This document shows positions 35,430-46,076 of a stretch of 64,000 nt of DNA, one piece after another. Source of the stretch: Gordionus sp. m RMFG-2023 (taxonomy: Eukaryota; Nematomorpha; Gordioida; Chordodea; Parachordodidae); NCBI RefSeq assembly GCF_954871325.1, contig NC_088776.1, positions 61,590,954 through 61,654,953 on the forward strand. The letters run 5' to 3'. The notes beneath the pieces are model-generated. The model was not told the origin of the DNA, did not search any database, and saw only the letters and a list, made by a program, of their open reading frames with translations. The position numbers and the translations under genes were made by a program. The first letter of the stretch is position 1. Each line of letters starts with the position of its first letter.

Positions 35430-35721
35430 TTTCTACTAATCCGACTGTTTAATGGTTCTATATTAGATTTGATTTATAGTTTGAGATAGTGACTCCAATT
35501 CTTTGCAAAACGTTATTAATTAAATAATTGCTTACTATAGATGTTTCTTCAAGCATGATTAAAATACTACGACATCTGGTTGGGATATTTAATTTTAATA
35601 TGTTTTCATATCTGTAGTATTATTGTTAGTATCTTCATCGGCAGACCAAAATCAGTTTATTTAAAAAATAAAGTGCGCTACATTTATTAAGTACCTTAAC
35701 TGTGCAAAATAATTTGATTTT

Positions 35722-35838
35722 GGCTTCAGATCTGACGGTTTAACCTTCACTCCCTGGTCCAATGGGAAATCTCTTATTTGGGACGCAACCTGCGTCTCCT
35801 CTTCTCCTTCATCAATTAATTCAAACCCTTTTACTTGT
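35722..35838 (+). pseudogene. LINE fragment, C-terminal region (YLDDGT family)
   Basis: Plus strand reads FRSDGLTFTPWSNGKSLIWD, then ATCVSSSPSSINSNP, equal in layout to [19 protein letters not shown] in the minus-strand fragment at 46,460. This is the region after the polymerase in the same family as 11.5-12.56 kb. A GC-richer island cut off at both sides. Confidence 0.6.
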
Positions 35839-36153
35839 GGGGAAAATAAAAAAATTAATAAATATTCAAAATTAAATAACTTTATATTTCAGCCAATAGT
35901 CATATCAACTAACGGCAATTTTTCACAGTCTACATATATTTTTTAAAAAACTTTATCATGAAAAATTTTTAACATGACAAACGAAAAAGCGATTCTTTAT
36001 TTCTAAAACAAATCAACTATAAATTTTTAAACACAATTAAACTTGCTTTTTAAGTATATATTCATTATTAAATTAAGCTCCTTTTAGAGCCTTCAATACT
36101 TATAAGATATATATTTATTTTTATTTAGTAATTTAACATATTTTTATATACTT

Positions 36154-36300
36154 GTTTAATATTTTAGTGTTTAATCATTTTTACAAATGAATAAAAGTAT
36201 CAAAAAAAAATAATTATTACATGTTTAATATTTTAGTGTTTTATCTTTTTTTACAAATAAATAGAAAGTATCAAAAAAAAAATAATTATTACATGTTTAT
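36154..36300. repeat. Two tandem copies of about 75 bp
   Basis: Each copy holds TTTAATATTTTAGTGTTT, a T-run with TTACAAAT, AAAGTATC and an A-run followed by TAATTATTACATG. The two copies are nearly identical, so recent. Confidence 0.8.
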
Positions 36301-36340
36301 ATTTTTTCACATTTATAAATCTTTTTATTATAATTATAAG

Positions 36341-36961
36341 TCATATAACTAAGTTAAAAGGAAAATAATATAATAAATTAAATCCAAACCCATAAATTAA
36401 AAATATTTTAATGAACATTTATATAAAAATAGGAAACCTGTTAAGGCTTGCCATGGATAAAATTTTCCTATTTATTTAAAATTAAAATAGAAAATAGAGA
36501 ATTAAAACATAAATAAATATTATTTTGAATTGAATAATGAGTAATCTTAGTATTATCAAATTAGTGAAATTTAAAACAAAGACTGATTAAACGTATTTAA
36601 TATTACTAAGATATTAGTTGTGAAATTTCTAACCACCTATTACGAAAACAAACTAATAAATAAAAGCTCTCTGATCTGCTTGATTCAAAGACTTTATTTT
36701 CTCATCAAAATTGTTATTTTAGTTCAGTAAGTTATTTAAAAATTAATTAAGATTTGATTTGGATTTTCAAAAAAGGAGACGTTTTTAACATGACCAAAAA
36801 AACCGGCCAAAGAAGGACAGGTTTAGATAAGGCAACTTAAAAAATATAAGCTATATTTATTAGGTATCTTAATTGCGTAAAAAGATTCTTATTCTGTTAA
36901 TTTAATTATACGCTACATAATTTATTCTCCTAAGCACACTTATAAATCTTTTTATTATAAT
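36341..36961. repeat. Tandem-array monomer before unit 2
   Basis: A full monomer of the type found at 42-52 kb, from the TATAACTAAGTTAAAAGG anchor to the next anchor. It contains the array-type micro-exon site at 36,438. A monomer tail (AAATAAAGTGCGCTACATTT) also lies at 35,665-35,720, so the array is older than the segmental duplication. Confidence 0.7.
36438..36467 (-). other. Candidate micro-exon, 30 nt, array type
   Basis: Minus strand: the acceptor ends TTAAATAAATAG and the donor is GTTTCCTA. In phase 1 it reads KFYPWQALT then the first base of Gly. It is 12 nt longer than the usual 18-nt array member, a multiple of three. Confidence 0.4.
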
Positions 36962-37061
36962 TAGATGTCCAATCACTAAGTTAAAAGGAAAATAATTTAT
37001 AATAAAATTAAATTAAATTCAAACTCATAAATCAAAAAACATTTATATAAAAATTAGAGAC

Positions 37062-37079
37062 TTTCATTGCCTGGTTTTA
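37062..37079 (-). other. Candidate micro-exon, 18 nt, array type
   Basis: Unit 2 counterpart of 29,031 with the same 18 bases, acceptor AAATAG and donor GTCTCTAA. It reads KPGNE in phase 1. Confidence 0.38.
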
Positions 37080-37939
37080 CTATTTATTTAAAATAATAAT
37101 AAAAAATAGAGGATTAAAACAATAATATGTACTATATTTAATTAAATAATTTTAAAATTATACTCAAAAATGGGGAAATTTATATCAAAGGTTGACTAAA
37201 TGTATTTATAAAAATTTGAAGTAAGTACTGGTTGCCAGATGTCACGATTTAACGTTGATTCTCACAATTTCATACCTAATTTTTTTGCTTAAGAACGTTT
37301 TCTCACACCTAACACTTTTCTCACGTTTTTAAATATTTTTTAAAAACAAATGTAAAATTTTAAATTTATTTTATTTTATAATTTTTAAAAAAAATTGTAA
37401 AATTTGTTTATAATCCAGCTAACCAATCATATTCAATGATCAATTTGCCACAACACAAATTTAATATAAAAAAGTTTATCAAGTAATATGAATTTAAATA
37501 ACTACTTATATCTTTTATGGATTTTATAAATCTTAGATTACAATTCGTAAAATATAGGTGAAATAAATTAAATGTACATTTATTCTCAATCTATAATTAG
37601 CCTTTTAACTTAGATTAAAGCTTATTAACAAATAAATTAAGAAATAGCCAAAAAGATTAATTGCTAGAGTTGATTATTAGATTCAGACCCTTTTTATAAA
37701 ATAATTGAGTAAAATTATTTTATAATAAAAATTCAGTTCAGTAGATCAGATATCAACATAAATATATTTTTTAAAAAATGCTTATTTATGATTTGATTTA
37801 TTCTGTAACTTCTTAAAAACCTCATTTTATCCAAAATTTTAATATAGATACTCATCCACAATAATTCTCAATATAAAAAAATTGAAATATAAACAAACAA
37901 AAAAGAGGAAAATATATCAGGTAAGATAAAAGTTGAGAG

Positions 37940-38585
37940 CAAAATTATGAATAGCTTAAGCAGCATTCAGGGTCAACTGTAAAATGTAGCATATGTGTGT
38001 TACAAAAAGCCATAGTGAAGATTATGATATAATCATACATATGAAATCTACAAACATAAGCTTGCAAATGAACAATCTAGCACCAATATTTCTATATCAT
38101 CATACCTAACTAAATATTCTAAGAATGTAACCTTGTCTGTTATTGCTGAAACAACATTTATATATCATCATAAAACATTCCCAAGTTATATAAAGGCTAA
38201 TTGTTCGAGCAATCTATACTGTTTTTCCTAACTATGAAATTACATCAATATTTTTATGTGGCAGAATATAAAGGCTCTAAAATAATACAAAATATTTTGG
38301 CACAAATAACAAATGCAATTATAAATGATCTAAAAAACAATATCATCGAATAAGGGTAATATAAAAACATTTCCCTTATTACTTAGATACTTCAAAAAAA
38401 AGAATCAAATCAGTGTTAAATAACTTATTTTGCATCTGACAGTGAAACCTCTAAAGACATATCTAGTTGCTTGCTAGAACGTGGGACATTATAATATTGC
38501 TAATGTAACAGCGTATTGTGCAGAAAACGCATCTTTAAACTTTGGGAAAAAAAAATAATATTATACCAATAGGTTGTATAAAAGA
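37940..38585 (+). pseudogene. hAT transposase relic, copy 2
   Basis: Duplicate of 29,930-30,480 with the same fragments (SVIAETTFIYHHK, AYCAENASLNFGK) and about 145 bp more near 38,245-38,390 (reads ITNAIINDLKNN in one frame). The residues AENASLNFGK are closer to the usual hAT sequence than those of copy 1. Confidence 0.55.
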
Positions 38586-38760
38586 AAATTTATTATACTA
38601 AATAAATTTAGTGAGAATTCTTTTAAATTGTTTTTTATTTTTCATTTTTTTTAAAATCTATTGGTTTTAATTGTTAACGATATCCAAAAAAACAATTATA
38701 CAAATTTTTATTGTTAATGAACATTCAAAAATAATTTTAGATGTTTCAATTTATTTCGAA
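38583..38760. repeat. 180-bp repeat A, copy 3
   Basis: Unit 2 counterpart of the copy at 30,480. Confidence 0.7.
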
Positions 38761-39395
38761 TTTTTTTTTACCTTCGATAATAATTTTTAAATATTTTATA
38801 TATAAGAAATATATTATTTTGTATTTAAATAAAAAGAAAAAGATAAATATTTGATTTTTGTTTTTATAAAAATAGTTTCATGATTACTATACGTTATAAC
38901 AACTTCTTTATATTAATCTGATGCCTGCCTCAACTAAACATTATGTTGTTCCTAACTAAATATTAATTTTTAATTTAATATAAAATTAATTGCGCTAATA
39001 TTTAATTTGTAGATAATTTGAGTGAGTAAATAATTAGACTGGATTACGGAAAAGAACATGAAAAACAAAGTTGAAACAATCCAATACAATAGTAATAGTC
39101 AACTTAAATGTTAAAAGTCTAAGACAAATTTCCCTTAATTTTTTAAAAAAATATTGTCCGTTAAATTAATTATTTAATTCAAGTATATTAATCTATTTTT
39201 GCTGATTACTACTTATCACTCGTTTGAATATTTTCTCTTTCCTTTAATAATATTTCCAATTTATTGAATATTAATCTCAAATGTTCATATTCAATAGTTT
39301 ATAATAATAATAATTGATTTAAGGCAACTAATCTAACATTTATAATTGTTTGATTTATATTTTATTTTTTTCTTTAAAAGTATTATTATAAATAC

Positions 39396-39419
39396 CAGGA
39401 ACAACTTGTTCATCTTGTT
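39396..39419 (-). other. Decayed VVPG-type micro-exon site, 24 nt
   Basis: Unit 2 counterpart of 31,254. The frame (QDEQVVP) and the donor GTATTTATA are kept, but the acceptor reads CATATTTAT, without AG. Confidence 0.35.
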
Positions 39420-39543
39420 ATAAATATGGGTTAATTTAGTTTTAAATATAATAAATAAAAATAATTTTAAATAAAAAGATAAAGTAGAACCTAAATTGTA
39501 ATTAAAACATTGATTCAAAATAATTTTTCACAGGTTTGATAAG

Positions 39544-39712
39544 ATGCCGCGTAAGGTTAATAGATGTGCCTTGAGAAAATAAGATGTGGAGGAATAGTTG
39601 GTTGTCGCAGTGATGGCAATGTATATTGGAGCATAAACAACAGTACGGACGGATTATGACGATAGTGACAGCTTTGAGGTGAAGGTAGGACTTCATCAAG
39701 AATCCGTGCTGA
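39544..39712 (+). pseudogene. LINE reverse transcriptase fragment, copy 2
   Basis: Duplicate of 31,515-31,695 (MPRKV..., EVKVGLHQESVL), ending abruptly inside the HQESVL block. The sequence after the break matches unit 1 again from about 32,867, so about 1.15 kb was deleted in this unit. Confidence 0.8.
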
Positions 39713-41217
39713 CCACCTCATCACCAAAAATTTTAAAAACTGTACAATAAGATAACTAAAAATATTTATTTTATTTTTCTTTTTATATTAAGCAATTAAA
39801 TTTTAATATTCAGGAATTACATCGATAATTTAATTATGCTTTATCTATTTTTATTATAAAGTTTCATGAGAAAATATTTCCATGGAAAGAATAATATATT
39901 CAATATTTTTAATTTTTTTTTATATTCTTATAAAATAATTGTTGTTTTCAATAAGGCATAAAATAAAAAATTAGAAAGGAAATATAATGGTTATTTTGGT
40001 CATGGGCTTTCCCAGGCCTATATTTTTATTTATGATTTTACTGCCAACCACTCTAATGGGCCAGCGGTTAAGAACTTTAGTACATCGATATTTATAATAC
40101 TCAAATGCAATATATATTATAATTACACTGAATAAAGACGCCTTCATAATAGAAAAAATAGTATTTTATTTATAGATCGCATATCAAAAATCTAAAATAT
40201 ATGCATGTTTAGCACTGAATAGGTGACCATGTTATTTTAAATAGAAAAATGAACTCATATACAGTGTATATATTACAATATTTCTAAAAATATTATATTC
40301 GCAAAAGTAAAATCTATTTATATTATGCATTGAATCGTTGAATACGACCTCTCTTAAAATAAAGGAGCGGGCTACAGCAACAACTACTTTCCACCTAAAT
40401 AAACTTCACTAAATAAAAAATCAGGAAAATATATTTTGCCATAGTTATTAATTTTTGAATATAGCGCCGCAACTTAAGTACTATATTGTGTATTTCAATT
40501 TTAAGTTTGAAATAAATGAAGAACATGCGCTATGTTTTTAATCCAATTTATCTTGTGAAATAATAGGAAATTTCTCCATTAAATTGTTTCATTAAATGAG
40601 TAAGTATGGGTAATGAAAGGTATGTAACTATTTTTTACTAAGTCAAAATTAATAAAGGCTATAAATATAAAAATTGAATTCAATAAATAATATCTAACAT
40701 TTTATAATATCAATTTTTTTTTTAAAGTAACTATATAAGTAACTAATTTTAGCTCTGAGAGTCTTCTAAATAGATTTTGTAATTTTATAATTATCATGGA
40801 TAAAATAGCTTGTTTAAATTTTCTGAACATAATTATGATGAATAAAAGGTCAACCCAGTGGTAATAAAGTGTTTCACAAAGTGTGCTAGTTGCCTGAACA
40901 CAAAAATCTTTTTATAGATAGCGTGGAGAAAAGAATTTTGCATATCCATATCTTGTGAATGGCAAAATCAGTTAAAGGGTATTCATAATTTGTACTTGGC
41001 TAATTTTGTCAATTTGAATATAAAATTTGAACTTGATTCAATCGCCACTTTAAATTCCTTCGCTGTGTAATTTTGTACTCACTTTGACATAATTTATAAC
41101 GTTTGAAATTTTGAGTCTAGCAGAGAAGTCAATATTTAAAATAATAACTAAATGAATAAATTTAGATATTAAAACTTGCAAATCACAAACCGGAAATAGT
41201 AACTCAAGCCCTTTAGG

Positions 41218-41424
41218 GAAGTGATTTATGATCTATCATCATCATTTACTAGTAAATTTGTTTTAATTTCACTTCTAAATAGTGACTCCAAGTTAAAGTT
41301 AGGGCATGCTGATAGAAATCAACCTATTTCTAAAAATTTTGAAAGAAAATGTAATGGTTCTTATACTAGTTCTGATTCATATTTTGTGAGAGTCCCCAAT
41401 TTTTATCAAAAAGTTATTAATTAA
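41218..41424 (+). other. Coding-looking Ser-rich open region, unit 2
   Basis: Plus-strand frame reading EVIYDLSSSFTSKFVL, then KLGHADRNQPISKNFERK and SYTSSDSYFVRVPNFYQKVI before a stop. Unit 1 has the end of it in the same frame (DSDSNSLQNVIN, stop conserved) but lacks about 100 bp in the middle. A T/C-rich acceptor-like AAGCCCTTTAG lies just before. It is the most protein-like plus-strand frame of the unit. No family recognised. It may be an exon or part of an old transposon. Confidence 0.3.
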
Positions 41425-42260
41425 ATTTTTATTTGCTCTAGATATGTCTTCAAATATAATTAATATAATTTGTCACCTAGTTGAGACATTTAATTTTTAT
41501 ATGTTTTCATATCTGTTGTATTATTGTTATTAACAAAAGAATCGCCAATTTAAAACGGGTAAAAGGGTATAGATCAGTAATTTATCAAATATATAGTGTA
41601 TCTGACATAAAATCAAAACTTATTTTATCTTTGATTTTCTTCTAACTTAAATTCAGTCTCTGATCTTAGATAAATAATAATTTATACTTTTGAAAAGATT
41701 TTCAAAAAAGGTCTTTAATACTATTCACTGTAACAAGATTATGTAAATCCAAGCAAACACCCTTTCTAACATTGGGTCAAGAGAGCTAAAATTATGATAA
41801 CTTAAGTAATTTTAGATTTTTGATTGATTGAATTCAAAAATGATATCAAAAATTAAAGTATGTTAAAATAAATATAAAATTATTCAACAGTGAAGTTGAT
41901 TAATTTAGAATAAAAATATATAGAATATGGAAATTATTAAAATAATTTCCTTCGGCTATGTGCCTCTGGCTAATGGGATAATTTTCACAAAAGACGGGTT
42001 ATCGAATTGGCCAAAAAGTCTTGACCGGCCGACCGGAATAGAGGTCTAACTATGGCTTTTAAAAATATTGTGGGCTAGATTTATTAGGTTCTGATTTTGT
42101 TAGTTTAATTTAATTATACAATTCATATTTTAATCCTTATATTTATAAATCTTTTTTATTATAATTACATGTCCTATAACTTAGTTAAAAGGATAATAAT
42201 TTATAATAAAATTAAATCCAAACCTATAAATCAAAAAACATTTATATATAAATAGGAGAC

Positions 42261-42278
42261 CTGCATGGCTTGGTTTTT
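42261..42278 (-). other. Candidate micro-exon, 18 nt, array type
   Basis: Minus strand: acceptor TTAAATAAATAG, donor GTCTCCTAT. In phase 1 it reads KPSHA then the first base of Gly. Confidence 0.4.
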
Positions 42279-43572
42279 CTATTTATTTAAAAAATTAAAA
42301 TATGGATTAAAGGAATAATAAGTATTATAATTGAATTGAATAAAAATAATTTAAGTATTATACTCCTAATAAGGAAATTTAAAACAAAACTGATTAAAAA
42401 TAGTTAATATTACTAGGTCCTCAAGCTGGGTTGTTTATAAGGTCAACAATGTTGTGATAAAACAAGTTTGATATTAGATAGGAACTCTCATAATAAATAG
42501 CGAAAGCAAACTGATAAATAAAGGCTGTCCGATCTGCTTGATTTATGGAATTTACTTTTCTCATCAAAATTATCATTTTAGTTCAGATAGATATTATAAA
42601 AATATTATGAGCTTGGATTTTTTATTTGCATAAAAGGCGGCTTTTTGGAGTCAACTGGAAACTAGATATAGCTGTGGTTACTTAAAATATAAGGCGCGAC
42701 AATTGTTAGGTTCCAAAACTGCTAAGAATAATATTGATTTTGATATTTTAATTTAATTATACGCTACATATTTTATTCTCTTACATACACTAATAAATCT
42801 TTTTATTATAATTAAATGTCCTATAACTAACTTAAAAGAAAAATAATATATATATATATAATTAAATCAAAATGCATAAATTAATATACCTCTAAAATAT
42901 AATTCGATAATTGAATTGTCTTGTTTGCCTATTCATTTATAATTAGAATAAAAAATAGAGGATTAAATCAATAATAAGTGTTATATTTGAATTATGAAAT
43001 GACAGTAAAGTATTATAATCCGAATTAGAAATTTTAAACAAAGACTGACTAAACCTATTTAATGTATACTAAGCCTTCAAGCTGCTTTATATAATTTAGG
43101 GGAAAATAGTTTTGATAAAATACAACTTTGATATTAGAAGTGCAATTTTTCACCACCTATAGCGAAAGCAAACTGATAAATAAAGGCTCACTGATCTGCT
43201 TATTAATGATACTTTACATTTCTCATCAAAATAGTATTTTAGTTCAGATAGATATGTAAAAATCACATGCGAATAGATATTCATAAAAGGCGGCGTTTTC
43301 GGGGTGGTCCAAAATAACCTGCCAACGGCTTATCCTAACACAGATATAGCAATTGTTACTTAAAAAATATAAAGCGACATTTATTTAGTACCATAACTGA
43401 GCAGAATGATTCTGATTTTGTTAGCTTAATTTAATTATACACAACCTATTTTATCATACACTTATAAACTTTTTTTTATAATTATATGTCCTAAAACTTA
43501 CCTAAAAGAAAAATAATTTATAATAAAATCCAAAATAATTAATAAATAAACCTTTGTATAAAAGTATTAGAG

Positions 43573-43590
43573 TTCCATTGCCTGGTTTTT
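43573..43590 (-). other. Array-type site, donor lost
   Basis: Phase 1 reading KPGNG-like (KPGNE frame kept) with acceptor AAATAG, but the donor position is CT instead of GT. Read as a decayed member. Confidence 0.25.
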
Positions 43591-44167
43591 CTATTTATTT
43601 AAATTAGAATAAAAAATAAAGTTTTAACACAAAATTTGAATTAAATAATGTTAGTACTATACTCCAAATTAGAAAAATTTATAACACTGACTAAACCTAT
43701 ATAATATTAGTATGGCCTCAAGCTGGGTTATATATAATTTAGACCAATATCGTAGTCTCTCACCTATATCGAAAACAAATTGATAAATAAGGGTTATCTG
43801 ATCAGTTTGATTCAGGGATTTTAGTTTTTTTCATCAAAAATTTCAATTTAACTTCGTATTGATATAATTCACATGAACTTAGATTTTTGATTATTTTGAA
43901 AATGAGCATTTTATGTGTGGACAAAATCACCTAGCTCATTTCTTACCGGAACTAAAAAATATAGTGCGCGACATTTATTAAGTACCATAACTGAGCAGGA
44001 TTTTGTAATTTTAATTTAATTATACACAACCTTATTCTCTTACATACATTTACGAATCTTTTTTTTATAATAACATGTCCTATAACCTACTTAAAAGAAA
44101 AATTATTTATAATAAAATTAAATCCAAACCCATAAATTGTAAAACATTTATATATAAATCAGATGAT

Positions 44168-44185
44168 CTGCATTACCTGGTTTTC
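44168..44185 (-). other. Array-type site, donor lost
   Basis: Phase 1 reading KPGNA with acceptor AATCAATAG. The donor position is AT instead of GT. Decayed member. Confidence 0.25.
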
Positions 44186-44309
44186 CTATTGATTTAAAAT
44201 TTAAATAAAAAATAGAGGATTATGACAATAATAAGTATTATATTTTAATTGAATAATGACAAAAATTTTGGTATTATACTTCGAAGTAGATAAATTTAAA
44301 ACAAAGACT

Positions 44310-44533
44310 AGTGTTGTTAAACGGCTCGTTTTGAGCCGAATTTTTAAAACGGCTAACTCAATATTTTAGGCAGAAAAATATTGCCTATAAGCCTCGAAAT
44401 TTCGACAATATATGTCTAAACCTTTGTTCCTTCTATGAGCAAAATCTTCAGACTTGCGTAATATTTTTCTGGATGTAATATTGAATTAGCCGTTTGTAAA
44501 AATCGGCTCAAACGAGTCGTTTAATAACACTGA
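44310..44533. mobile_element. hAT MITE, 224 bp, 8-bp target duplication
   Basis: The ends are inverted repeats of about 45 bp beginning AGTGTTGTTAAACGGCTCG on the left and, read inward, TCAGTGTTATTAAACGACTC on the right. The target CAAAGACT is present on both sides (44,302-44,309 and 44,534-44,541) and once in the other array monomers, where it is part of AAAGACTGACTAAACC. This proves insertion into a monomer. 8-bp duplications and CAGTG ends indicate hAT. A decayed relative in the opposite orientation is at 59,101-59,300. Confidence 0.85.
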
Positions 44534-46018
44534 CAAAGACTGACTAAACCTATTTAATATTACTAGGCAAGTATATAATTTAAGCCAATAATGTTTTGAT
44601 AAAACAATATTTATATTAGACGTGAAATCTCTCACATATAAATAAACCAAACTGATAAATAAAGACTCTATCGATTCAAGGACCTAATTTTTCTCATCAA
44701 AATTGTCATTATAATTCAGATATTTATGTAAAAATCACATGAGCTTGCCAAGAACGGCCAGCCAACGATCGTCTGTAAAAAACAAATAGAGCATTGGATA
44801 CCTAAAAAAAATTATGGGACATCTATTATGTTTAATAATTTAGCCAAATGATTCTGATTTAATTAATTTAATTTAATTATACACCACATATTTTATTCTT
44901 TCACATACACTTATAAAATAATTTATATAATTACATATCCTATAACTAATTTATACAAAAAATAAAAATAATTCATAATAAAATTAAATTCGAACCCATA
45001 AATCAAACCTATATATAATCTTCGGTGAGTTGCCTTGACTGGTTTTTTATTTTATTTAAAATTAAAAATAAAGGATTAAATCATTAAGAAGTATTATGTT
45101 TGAATTAAATAATGACAGTAATTTTAGTATTATAATCCGAATTAAAGAAATTTAAACAAAGACTGACTAAACCAATTAAATATTACTAGACCCTCAATCT
45201 TGGTTATATATAATTTGAATAGCCAATATAGTTTTTATAAGACAACTTTATTATTAGATGTGAAGTCTTTCACTATCTATAGAGAAAGCAAACTGATAAA
45301 TAATGGCTCTCTGATCTGCTTTATTCAGGGAATTAACTTTTCTCATCAAAAATCTCATTTTAGATCAGATAGTCATGTAAAAATTAAATAAGCTTATATT
45401 TTTGAAGGTGGCATGGGCCTAAAAACGGCCAGTTAACGGCCGACTGTAATTCATATATAGCTATGGCTACTCAAAAAATATTGTGCGCGATAACTTCGGA
45501 GAATGATTCAGATTTTGTTTGTTAAATTTAATTAAACACTACATATTTTATTCTCTTATTTACACTTATAAATCTTTTTTTTATAAATACATGTCCTATG
45601 AATTATTTAAAAAAAAAATAATGTATAATAAAAATAAATCCATATTTATAAATCAATAAACCTTTATAAAAAATTTGGAGAGTTACATTGCCTGGTTTTC
45701 CTATATATTTAAAATTAAAAAAAAATAATAGAGTATTAAAACAATAATAACTATTATATTTGAATTGAATAATTCGAGTATTATAGTCCATATAAGGGAA
45801 ACTTATAACAGAGACTGACTAAACTTATTTAATATCATAGTTTTAATAAAACAACTTTGATATTTAGACGTTTAGTCTTTCACCACCTATAGCGGAAGCA
45901 AACTTAAAATTAAAGATCTCTGATCTGCTTGATTCACTTACTTTACTTTTCTCTTCAAAAATGAAAAAATTAAATCCAAACCCATAAATCAGTTAACCTT
46001 TATATAAGAGTAAGAGAC

Positions 46019-46036
46019 TTGCATTGGTTGGTTTTC
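46019..46036 (-). other. Candidate micro-exon, 18 nt, array type
   Basis: Minus strand: acceptor AAATAAATAG, donor GTCTCTTAC. In phase 1 it reads KPTNA. Last monomer before the interruption at 46,077. Confidence 0.38.
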
Positions 46037-46076
46037 CTATTTATTTAAAATTAGAAGAAAAAATAGAGAATTTTTA

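Larger units (their letters stand above)
28941..35640. repeat. Segmental duplication, unit 1
   Basis: Collinear with unit 2 (36,962-41,540). The order in both is: a partial tandem-array monomer, a hAT relic, repeat A, a micro-exon site, a LINE fragment, the ACTGAATAGGTGACCAT block, a GGAGC-GCTACAG block, the PEH-K open region and a VIN-stop end. Unit 1 alone has the expanded 16-bp minisatellite, the remainder of the LINE (about 31,705-32,870) and about 870 bp at 33,584-34,455. It lacks about 145 bp present in unit 2 near 38,245. Confidence 0.75.
36962..41540. repeat. Segmental duplication, unit 2
   Basis: Collinear copy of unit 1 (28,941-35,640) with an overall similarity that I judge to be high in the first 2.7 kb and lower afterwards. 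Shorter, because of deletions of most of the LINE and of the segment equivalent to 33,584-34,455. Confidence 0.75.
41930..46076. repeat. Tandem array, first block (about 0.65-kb monomers)
   Basis: Head-to-tail, strongly diverged monomers. The anchor TGTCCTATAACT recurs near 42,168, 42,815, 43,485, 44,073, 44,934 and 45,590, giving lengths of about 647, 670, 588, 861 (contains a MITE) and 656 bp; the last monomer is short. Other shared blocks on the plus strand are TTTTTCTATTTATTTAAAAT, AAAGACTGACTAAACC, TAGCGAAAGCAAACTGATAA and a GC-rich block of the form GGCGGCGTTTTCGGG ... GGCCGACCGGAA ... AGTGCGCGACATTTATTA. If the micro-exon reading is right, each monomer is one intron plus one micro-exon. 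Confidence 0.8.

Noticed and set aside
35740-35838. Minus-strand reading starting VKGFELIDEGEEETQVAS after a fine pyrimidine-rich acceptor
   Set aside because: The plus strand of the same stretch encodes the LINE block FRSDGLTFTPWSNGKSLIWD, which has a matching relative at 46,460. The minus reading is its antisense shadow.
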